From contig VXAY01000710.1 in NCBI GenBank assembly GCA_013399855.1, positions 1,087,337-1,151,336 of the forward strand: DNA of 64,000 nucleotides, read 5' to 3'. The position numbers were made by a program, and so were the translations under genes. Source of the stretch: Oxyruncus cristatus (Eukaryota > Chordata > Aves > Passeriformes > Cotingidae). Below the pieces are notes generated by a model that was given only the letters and a program-made list of their open reading frames with translations, was not told the origin of the DNA and ran no database searches. Below, piece by piece: positions 37,064 to 46,718 of the stretch (its first letter is position 1; every line of letters starts with the position of its first letter).

Positions 37064-37582
37064 NNNNNNNNNNNNNNNNNNNNNNNNNNNNNNNNNNNNN
37101 NNNNNNNNNNNNNNNNNNNNNNNNNNNNNNNNNNNNNNNNNNNNNNNNNNNNNNNNNNNNNNNNNNNNNNNNNNNNNNNNNNNNNNNNNNNNNNNNNNNN
37201 NNNNNNNNNNNNNNNNNNNNNNNNNNNNNNNNNNNNNNNNNNNNNNNNNNNNNNNNNNNNNNNNNNNNNNNNNNNNNNNNNNNNNNNNNNNNNNNNNNNN
37301 NNNNNNNNNNNNNNNNNNNNNNNNNNNNNNNNNNNNNNNNNNNNNNNNNNNNNNNNNNNNNNNNNNNNNNNNNNNNNNNNNNNNNNNNNNNNNNNNNNNN
37401 NNNNNNNNNNNNNNNNNNNNNNNNNNNNNNNNNNNNNNNNNNNNNNNNNNNNNNNNNNNNNNNNNNNNNNNNNNNNNNNNNNNNNNNNNNNNNNNNNNNN
37501 NNNNNNNNNNNNNNNNNNNNNNNNNNNNNNNNNNNNNNNNNNNNNNNNNNNNNNNNNNNNNNNNNNNNNNNNNNNNNNNNNN
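37064..37582. other. Assembly gap (519 N)
   Basis: A run of 519 undetermined bases directly follows a T-rich tract (37041-37063) and precedes very GC-rich sequence. It lies 120 bp upstream of the GJD2 start codon, so it probably hides part of the 5' UTR and core promoter. Open frames running through the N tract are artefacts. Confidence 1.
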
Positions 37583-37833
37583 CTCGGCTGGGCTCGGTTC
37601 GGGGCCACTCGGCGGCCGCCACCGGCCCGGCCCGCTCGGCTCGTGGCGCGGCGCGGCGGGCGGACCGGTGGCGTGGAGGAAGGTTGGCTTTAATATCTTG
37701 CTGCCTCTAATCTGCCTTTAAGTAGTCTCCGCTTGCGTCATTGACAGGTTGTTGGAGAGCAGCCAAAAGCAGTGCTAGGATTTTCTCATTTTTTTTTTAT
37801 TCCAGTGAATACAAATAAATAAATGCAATTAAA

Positions 37834-37864
37834 AAATAAATAAATAAATAAATAAATAAATAAA
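37834..37864 (+). repeat. (AAAT)n microsatellite
   Basis: An uninterrupted AAAT array of about eight units inside the GJD2 CpG island, preceded by T-rich and A-rich sequence from 37790. Confidence 0.97.
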
Positions 37865-37865
37865 C

Positions 37866-37911
37866 GGAGGAGGAAGAGAGAGCGGGGAGGAAGAGAGAGC
37901 AGGGAGGAAGA
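37866..37911 (+). repeat. Purine-rich tandem repeat, 17-bp period
   Basis: Units AGGAAGAGAGAGCGGGG (37870-37886) and AGGAAGAGAGAGCAGGG (37887-37903) plus a partial third copy. Nearly all purine on the plus strand. It lies about 0.9 kb upstream of the GJD2 start codon. Confidence 0.9.
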
Positions 37912-39295
37912 CCTGCCCCAGCAGACACGAGGCTCATTGTGCAGCCCAGTGCCTCCTTGCCGGAGCAACCCGGCCGGGACCCAGCTGCCCCGCCGCCTCC
38001 GCCCGCCGGCACACCCCGCGCTCCGCTCGGGAGCGCAGCCCCGCTAGCGCCGGGCGCTGCCTTCGGCTGCTGGTTCGAAACGCTGCTCTAGGGCGGGAGT
38101 GTGACACCGTGGCCCCTCCAGCCCCGGGCGCCTGGCCGAGGGGTCCCCAGGGGTTGCTGGGCTTTGCCTCTCTCCCAGGGATCAAAGCAGCGGTGTCATA
38201 CAGCGATAACCTTACCTGTTAGAACTGCTGACCCTTGAAAGGTATTGGACCTAAACCTGAGTCTTCTTTCCCCCCTGAATACAGTTATAAGAATCACTTT
38301 GTAGAAATGAAACTCGTAAATAGCCATTTCAGAGAATTCTGAGATTGAGATGATTATATTTATGCTAGGAAAGACACCAAACCTTCACAGAAAGCATCTC
38401 TAAACAGTACAAGAAAAAAAGTATCTTGAATAAATCCCTGCATTGTAATCAGTCCATATTTTATTCACATAAACTTCTATACTATGCTTAAAGTAATGTT
38501 TTTCGTTTTACAGATACCCTTTCAAACATCACCAAACATTTCCACAAAAAATATTGACACTGATTGGAATTTAGTTCTCTGGTGAAGAAGCATAAAATGT
38601 ATTCTGTATATTCACACAAAAATCAAGTAAAGCTTCATACCTGCTGTTCCTTTTGCTCAACTAATCCCATTAAAAAACAACATAGGAAAAATTCTTGTCA
38701 GTCTTATCATAATACTCTTACTGTCAAACTCAGTAAAATCAGCCTCTCTAAAGCAGAACTGCACAGGCTATTGTAAACAGGTTAGTCCTTTTTCTCCTTT
38801 GAAGCTCTCTCATGAAGCAATCCCATGTTATATTAAAGAGGTTAAATGTTTTCTGAAGAGATGGGACTATCTTTCATCTGTGCAAGAGGGCATCTGTACT
38901 CTCTAGACACACCAAGATTTGTTGTCTTTTCATTTGACTAAGTAAATGGTCCCTGTTTCACATGATATTGGGTCAGTTGCTTGATTGGATGCCCAAATCT
39001 TTGAATTAGGAAAGTATCAAATAGGAAAAGATCAATGAATGCCTCTGCACAGACATTGGTAGAATTTTCTTCTCTCCCAATCAAGAATCTGTGAAGAAGC
39101 ATTCAATAATCTGGAGTGTTTCCTTTCCACACTGTTAGGAATTACTGGGAAGACTGAATAATCACTTTTTTCTTTAAAATATGACCTCATTCTTCTTGAA
39201 AGCCAGTTCTCACGATTCATGCATTTGCTTTGCTTTTTGCATAGTTTCTAAAACTTGCTGCTGCAGCAACACAAAAACTAAAAAGAAAAGGTTGG

Positions 39296-39356
39296 GGTTT
39301 GGTTTGGTTTGGTTTGGTTTGGTTTGGTTTGGTTTGGTTTGGTTTGGTTTGGTTTT
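39296..39356 (+). repeat. (GGTTT)n microsatellite
   Basis: About twelve uninterrupted GGTTT units. The length is likely to vary between individuals. It produces false open frames on both strands. Confidence 0.98.
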
Positions 39357-42300
39357 AGAGGACTGTGGTGTCTATCAAGTACTCTGACAACTGTCTCGTA
39401 CAGATCTAAAGGGTTTGTTTGAAAATGGATCTGAAAATGAGAGAAATCAAAACAGTAAGGGAAGCAGTAATGCATTTGTGGAAGGAGAGAGGGCAGAGAA
39501 TATGCTAAGAAGCTAATGATGATAATCCTACTTAGCAAACCAAACAGAGAGGGAAAGCCCATGGCTGAAGTTACTGAAGAGAGAAGATTTTGGTCCATAG
39601 ACAAATAACAGAGTTTCTACAAAGGAAAACAGTTCCCTAGCCCTGGGATACAAAACCCATTTGTCTGAACTTTTAAGAACAGTAAATGAAAAGTAATTAC
39701 ATTCTGATTGTATGGTCTGGTCTATTAATGAACAGTTAATCAGTGTTTGCTGTGCTACTGACAACCCAGCTGTGAAGACAAGGAGGTGAAATGTTGTAAA
39801 TGAATGTTACAAACATATAAACATTGTTATTAAATTGCTTTTTATTTAATTATGGTTTAATGATAAATTCTTTCAGACCTTCTCGTACAGGAGGTGCTTC
39901 TCATTCTGAAATACCTGACCTCTCCTTTCTTAACAGTACCCTCATATGCCATTCCCCCAGTCATATTCAGATACAGTATACTTGGCCTTAGACTTGAGAA
40001 AGTTTACAGAGCTTCAGACTTTGGCGAGTTTGTGAAAAAAAGTAATTTCAGTGAGTGTCTGTTTTGCAATGCCAACATTCATTTTAAGTGGCTAGAAAAC
40101 TCAAAGGAGTTTGTTATATCTCAAACTTATGTGTACAATTTCTGAAGCTATGACTTTCTGTCCTTAATTTGAGGCCTGACTTGCAGTCAAAATAGAAGTA
40201 TAGAAGAATAGAATCAGCATGATGTTCTCTGAGTGTTTAACACAACAGTGAAAGATGTATGAAGAATGTAAGTAGCTGCATTTCCATTGTCCATTACAAG
40301 TATAACAGCAACCTGTGAACTTACACAAGTTTTCTAAATCACAAAGTGCTCAAACAATGTATAGTCATGATTGTAAATTGTAGACATAAGAAGATTTTCA
40401 GAGGTTCATCTTAGTTTTTATACCATTCCCCTGAGTGCTTCAGCCTATGGTAAAGCCAGGATTTGCAGAGTAGCAGGCTGCCAAGGATGCTGTGGATGTA
40501 TACTGCACAGTGTATGGTATTCAGGTTAGAAAACCATGCCTACATTTCATTCACAAACATTCAGGTTTATGAAAGCTTTATGTCTACTGGCTTACGAAGA
40601 ACCGTTTCCTAATAAAGCAGCAATAACAGTTTGCAACAGGGCCAAGCCTGCCTTGTTCAATACTTTTATCTCTTCAATACTTTTATCTGTTACATACTTA
40701 AGGAAACAAAATCAGCTTCCTATTCCACACATAGGCTTTTGTGTGGTAGGGTGTATTTTTGTTTCTCTTGCTTTGCTTTCAAAGAGAATGAGTATTCCTG
40801 CACAATCAATATTCAGTATAAACTCTGTCATTCCTAACAGCATCTCAAACTAGCTTTGCAAAAAGAGAATTCAGTCTGCATGTGTTCAAAATTGCCAGTG
40901 CTGCAATAATTTCTGATGAAATAATATAGACTAAGTTGATCTTGGATTAGGTCTGAAGAATGAGACTGTATGTGTCCTCAGTTTGAAGCCAAACTGAGGT
41001 TAATCTGTCTGTAAGAAGCTGTAGGCCAGATTCTCTCTAAGAAATCCAGCCCTTTTGCCCTGGTCTGGTTTTGTAAAGGGTCTGGAGAGTAATCAAATCT
41101 TGCAGGCTGTGCATTCCTCCAGTAAGGAGCAGAACAGGCTGGGAGCAGAGCTGACACATTTGGATGGTCTGTCTGACCCCCTGCAACCTGGATGTGGATG
41201 ACACGACTCGGGCAGGATGAAGTAGCCACGTGACTAGTGCCATACCTACTATCAGACAGTGTGCTGAATAACAGTATTGCCCTGTTCCGTTTTTTTTCTG
41301 TGCTGAGGTTTACTGATGTAAAAGCACAACATAGATCTTACACTAGCCTTCCCCACTTACTATCTTCTTTTAAAGTTATACATTCATTATAAATTTATTC
41401 CAAATATTTTATCTTAATATAAATCTAATAAATTGTTAATACTATCCCAACAATCTTCCTCAATGATCCTTTTTTTGCAATTGCTTGCAATGGATCCATA
41501 GTTGCAGAAAATGAATGTCATATTTAGATTCTAAAATTGCATGACAAATGGCTATATTTCATTATTATTTTGCAAACCACTGTTTTCACCAATTGTAGCA
41601 AAATGAAAGCAAAGAAAGAGATTTTAATGAAAAAAATACAAGCTATTAATAAAGAAAATAATGGATTTTTCCTTCTGTAGTTTTTGTGAAAAAATCAGGT
41701 TGCCCTGTATCTGCTTTGTGACTGCATTTTCTAGCTAGTGTCACAAAAAAGAGATTTTTCAGAATTATTTTCATAAAGCAGTAGAACTTTCTTTGGAAGA
41801 CAGTTACCATAAATGCTTCATTTCTGATAGTATTTGGGGTAGTCCATGAAATCTAAGTCATTAACTACTAAACTGAAAATGCCTTTTTAAGACCTCTCAT
41901 AGCCATCTGCTATACTCTGTTTTCATTTGGTGCCATGTGTGTATTAATGAAATGATTGCATCAGATTAAGTCTTCTATTCATAAAATCATCTGGGTCATC
42001 TGCTTCTACCTACACTTTCTCTCTCATTAAAATGAGCATTTGTGCGTACGTTCTCTCCCCACTATATAAGTGCAATTCTATCTGCAGTTAAATGCTATAT
42101 GTAGTTCTTAATAAGAAATCCCTCTCTGTCTTTTTCTCAAATGAAATTCCCTCAAAAGACAACTTAAGGTATCACGATACTGAAAATTTATTTTTTCTGC
42201 AGTTTGAAAAGTAATGACTTCCCAAAAGGTACAAGATCTAGATGTACTAATGACCTCAGTCCTTCACAAGAGAAACCAACATTACAAGAATCTGCATTTT

Positions 42301-44425
42301 AGTGCCAAAAAATAGGTAGCACACTCTTCCCATCTGGTCAACATTGTTTATGTCAAAGTTGTCAATAGCGAGGCAAGCTTGTTGTCCTTGTGAGGACGGA
42401 ATACAGCCTGCATTTTTACATTTCATGGTTGACAGTGGGAAGGTGTCGAGTGCACAGAATTCAGGGACTTCTGTTATGCATGAGCAGACAAAACACTCAC
42501 CCTAATAATCAAATTAAGACTCTATTATGCATCAAAGGTCCGTATCTACAAAGAAAGATGGCTATAAATGGAAAGTTATTCAGGAAAACAATGAATGTAA
42601 TAGTAAAGAAGGAATAAATCTATGAATAGTCATGAGCTTTTAAAGTGAGAGCTCATAAATCATGTTGAATTTCCGTAACTATTCTTGCAAGGGAGGGGAT
42701 TGCATAAGAAATATTCATGAGGAGGGCGGGTACTAAGTAAATATTCCACAATCTTCTGAACTACGGGAATTTAAAGTATGTAAATGTAACTGCTTTAACT
42801 AGAAACAAATTTTAAGTATCATACTTTTCTCGTTACAGAATATTTTATTCCCTGACAGAAAAAATCACCCAGGTTTTATGGGGGGCCTGTCAGCTGTCCA
42901 CAGGGATCTTCTTATGCACAATTTAACAGCTCAAATCAATTTTCTAGAAAATAATTTGGACTATATACTGAATTACAATTGCTTTTACTTCTGGCACATA
43001 TACACCTCCTAATGCAACAGGGTTTACACTTCTTGCAAACTCCTGAGAGTATACTCAGATTTATCAGCAGACAGGCTGTAGCCAGAGGAAGGAAAATTTG
43101 ATTGAATCAAATCCTTATGAACTGACAGGCTCTGGAAAGAAATACAAAAGAAGTAAAATATTTCAGTGGCCAGATTATCTGCTGCCAGTCTCTTGATTTT
43201 CTCTTCTGACTTTTACCAAAGTGTATTCACATTGTGCTAAAGCATCCATTAATGCAGCTTCATGGACTATGATTGCTTAAGTGTAAACTTGTGAACAAAT
43301 CTTATGTGGATTCCCACTGCAGTCTACTTTAAGGTTCCATATTCACTAAAGAAAAAGCCTTTCAAAAATACGTTGGACATGAAAGAGTACAAAAGATTCC
43401 AGAATAATCAGATTTAGTACACATTGTAAGGATGTAAATAAATAGGTACATAGTAATATAACAATTAATTCAATATGGAAGTGAAGATGATCTATCACTG
43501 TTGAACAAATTATTTTATTTCTAGAGTTTATTCTTTCAAAGATACATATTACAGAAAATATGTAGCCCTATATAACTGATTAGGACATTACGGTAAAATA
43601 CCAGCCAATTATGCAGCCACTATGCCAGAATCAAAACAGTATATTGTGAGACTTAGTTTGGCAACAAACCTTATTTTCTATTTTCCTTACAAATCAAAAG
43701 TAGTTACAAATTGTCATCAGAAGTATAATTAAATTTAATTATAATAATACCTTTAAAAATTATAATTTATACCATAATATTTCCATGCCATGGTAGTAAA
43801 TTTTCATTATAGTAATGGCAATTCCCACTGACTTTAGTTGAGCCAGAATTTAAAAGTCTTGAAGATCTTATTTACACCAGAATATCTTAAAATTTATAAT
43901 GGCAGAATACAAGTTATGAGAAAGTTAGTGAGTGCTTCAAAATACCCAGAGCAGTAAAAAAATAAGACCAAACAATGAGAAAAGAGTCCTCTGTATTGGA
44001 ACCCTTAGGAGCATTTTGATGCTTCTCCTATTCCATATGGGGAAAAAAAAATTACAAAAAATCATGCTTCAGTATATCAGTATGAATACATTACATCAAG
44101 CACTTTTTTTAGATCTACTGCTTATCTTTGCCTTGTCTACATTTGTCTTCAACCAAATACTGAATCTCTGTACTCCCAGCTGCTTCCAGTTCGGTGACGT
44201 GATTTACAGCAGAGCTGTTTTCCTTTGTGTTGATTGTTACCCCACCATATGTCTTCAGTATTCCTGGTGCCCCTCACTCTTCTCCTCTCCCTCCCCGTCT
44301 TACCAGTCACAGAAGGGAATTCACATTACATTAAAGCTTCCCTTCAGAGGCCAGGCTGAAACAATCCCTTGAAATAACTAGGGCAGTCAAGTGACTGATT
44401 TGAAAGTAAACTATGTCAGTGAAAA

Positions 44426-44463
44426 GCGGGAGCTCAGTAAGAAATGCGGGAGCTCAGTAAGAA
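44426..44463 (+). repeat. Short tandem duplication, 20-bp period
   Basis: GCGGGAGCTCAGTAAGAA occurs at 44426-44443 and again at 44446-44463, separated by two bases. It lies 130 bp upstream of the ERV insertion. Confidence 0.95.
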
Positions 44464-44734
44464 GGTCTTTATCCCTCTGTCATTCAAATATTCTACGGTT
44501 GCAATAAGAATTTGTGAAATATATTTCATATTAATTCGATTACAGATATATGAGGCACATACATCAGTGTGCAAATGTATGTATTTATGCATGTGTGTCG
44601 TGGCTGGGAAGACCTAAGTGGTGGGTTGCAGAAGCTTTTGACAGACAAGGTGGATCAAGTCAGGTTGCAGAGCTGAAAGGCATCCCGCTGGCTCAAGATA
44701 TCACTGAATGAGAGGAATGGGCTGCAGTCTACCT

Positions 44735-45666
44735 CTACACTGACTCGTGGACGGTGGCAGATGCTCTGTGGGGGTGGCTGGACCAATGGAAAAAGACCAA
44801 TTGGCAGCACAGAGGTAAATCCATCCAGGCTGCTGAATTGTGGCAAGACATGACTGCCTGGGAAGAGAGGTTGGTTGTAAAAGAATGTCATGTAGATACA
44901 CATATACCCAAGAGTCAGGCTACTGAAGAACATCATAACAACACGCAGCTTCCTGGATTAAAGTGTCTCAGGTGGATTTGGACTGGCAACATAATGGTGA
45001 ATTATTTCTGGCTCAGTGGGTCCGTGACACCTGTGGTCATCAGCAAAGAGATGCAACATGCAGATGGGCTCACAACTGAGGGGTGGGCTTACCCATGGAC
45101 ACTATCTTCCAGGTTATCCATAACTGTGAAACATGCACTGCAATCCAGCAGGCCAAGCCTCTGTGGTATGATGGATGATGGTCGAAATATAAATATCAGG
45201 AGGCCTGGCAGATTGATTATATCACACTGCCCCAAACCCACCAAAGCAAGCGCTACCTGCTGTAAACGGTGGAAACAACTACTGGATGGCTGGAGACGTG
45301 CCCCGTGCCTCCCACCACTGCCCAGAACTCCAAACACCACTCTGGGCCTTGAAAAGCAAGTCCTGTGGTAACATGGCACCCCAGAGAGAATTGTCAGACA
45401 ACAGAACTCATTTCAAAAATAGCCTCATAGACACCTGGGGCAGGGAGCACAGTATTGAGTGGGTATATCCTATTCGCTATCATGCACCAGACTCAGGGAA
45501 AATTGAATGGTACAATGGATTGTTAAAAACCACATTGAAAGCAATGGGTGGTGGGACCTTCAAACATTGGGATCTACATTTACTAAAGGCCACTTCATTA
45601 GTTAACACTATAGACCCCACCAATCGAGCTGACCCTGCCCAATCAAAATCTCCATGTACTGTGTAA
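44735..45666 (+). pseudogene. ERV pol remnant: RNase H end and integrase, frameshifted
   Basis: Three reading frames carry pieces of one ancestral polyprotein. The first frame has a YTDS motif near 44735, typical of the end of an RNase H domain. The second (about 44963-45220) has His and Cys residues of an integrase zinc-binding domain and the first catalytic Asp at 45215-45217. The third (about 45286-45666) has the second catalytic Asp at 45397-45399 and the Glu at 45505-45507. The D,D-E signature is thus still visible but split over frames and preceded by a stop at 44709. It ends at TAA 45664-45666. The segments at 44754-45371 and 45286-45666 should not be annotated as proteins. Confidence 0.8.
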
Positions 45667-46196
45667 GGGGATAAAGTCCTCATGGTGGGAAGAGGAATGT
45701 GTTAAGGAAGACAGTTTGGATTAGTCTTGTCTCAAGCAAATGAAAACCCATCTGTGGGATTGTTTTTGCTCAAGGACCTGGATGCACTTGGTGGGGAATG
45801 CAGAGGGATGGGGAAACACGATGTGTACCTCAAGGGGATTTGATTTTTGAGTGAGAACATTAGTCTGTAATATTGAATTGCATAATATTGATTGATGAAT
45901 GACACTGACACTGTATGTCACAACTACCATGGACAATGAGGATGTACTGTTCCAGATACACCAGTTGTGAGCTCCTGATGCACCTTACAACCACCCAACA
46001 GCTAATCAGCCTTCCTGGAAGATATCTAGGATGGATAGAACCCACAGCCATGGACTAAATGAACTCAGCAGACATCTTGGAGGGACCGCCATTAACTATG
46101 GAAAAGATGTGTGCATATACATATATATATATGTATATAGCTGGAAGGTGTCGGATCCAGGCATGGCACAGATAGTACGAAGTAAGGGGTGGGTAA

Positions 46197-46713
46197 TGTC
46201 CTAGTTTCAGCCAGGACAGGGTTAATTTTTGCAGTAGCCAGGAGGGGGCATGGCTAGGACCTGGATGTTATTCTATACCACTTCACATCATTGCTGAGGG
46301 CAGGGGGAAGGGAGTTTCTTCTGAGGACAAGGGGTCCCTTCTGGTTGAGTAGGAGTGGCAGAGGAAGCAATGGGGTACTGCCAGTTCCAAGCTGGAGGGA
46401 AAGGTGGTGGTAGCGTGGTGGAGGGAGTGGTCAAATATTGTCCACTGTCAGGAGGTTCCATGGTGAGCAATTTCTTGTACCCTCTGTCAATATCATTGCT
46501 GTTACTGTTCTTTTTCTTATCTCATTGCTGTTTGCAGTAATTTGTTCTTATCTCAACCTGTGATTTTTACCTTTTGTGCCTCTAATTCTCCCCTGCATCC
46601 TGCCATAGAGAAGGGGAAAAGGGGAGTGAGAGAGCAGTGCATGGCTTCGAGTGGTCTCAGTGGGAAAACTAAATTGGAGAATACCTAAATTGGAGAATTC
46701 CTAAACCATGACA
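46197..46713 (+). repeat. 3' LTR of the ERVL-like element
   Basis: Starts TGTCCTAGTTTCAGCC directly after a purine-rich tract and ends CCTAAACCATGACA, giving the TG...CA ends of an LTR. A five-base ATGTG follows at 46714-46718. No second copy is seen upstream, so divergence between LTRs cannot be used to date it. The exact LTR family needs a repeat search. Confidence 0.8.
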
Positions 46714-46718
46714 ATGTG

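Larger units (their letters stand above)
36360..38200. promoter_or_regulatory. GJD2: CpG island / GJD2 promoter region
   Basis: GC content and CpG density rise sharply here compared with the AT-rich flanks, covering intron 1, exon 1, the 5' UTR and upstream DNA. The island is interrupted by the gap at 37064-37582 and by an AT-rich simple repeat at about 37790-37865. GC-rich sequence resumes to about 38190. A CpG island over the first exon is expected for a neuronal gene under chromatin control. The transcription start is not visible and may lie in the gap. Confidence 0.8.
38201..44590. other. GJD2-ACTC1 intergenic DNA, left part
   Basis: AT-rich sequence with no recognisable exon. Includes the GGTTT microsatellite (39296) and a short tandem duplication (44426). 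Open frames reach 146 codons (43932-44372, plus) but have no recognised motif. Confidence 0.7.
44596..46713 (+). mobile_element. Decayed endogenous retrovirus (ERVL-like), pol 3' part plus 3' LTR
   Basis: An internal pol remnant (44596 to about 45850) is followed by a spacer with a purine-rich tract just before the LTR (46181-46193) and a 517-bp LTR. A five-base ATGTG flanks both ends (44591-44595 and 46714-46718), as expected for an ERV target-site duplication. Gag, protease, reverse transcriptase and essentially the whole 5' LTR are missing. The coding remnant is dead: in-frame stop at 44709-44711 and changes of reading frame between about 44900-44963 and 45220-45390. It is an old endogenous copy with no coding capacity. 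The ERVL-like class is my judgement from the pol and LTR character and was not searched. Confidence 0.82.

Noticed and set aside
36969..37721. Open frames of 200-250 codons across the gap
   Set aside because: They consist almost wholly of undetermined bases.
38062..38095. GGTTCGAAAC resembling a tRNA T-loop
   Set aside because: The flanking bases do not form a T-stem and no acceptor, D or anticodon arms can be drawn.
43932..44372. 146-codon open frame on the plus strand
   Set aside because: No recognisable protein motif and AT-driven composition; no splice or promoter support.
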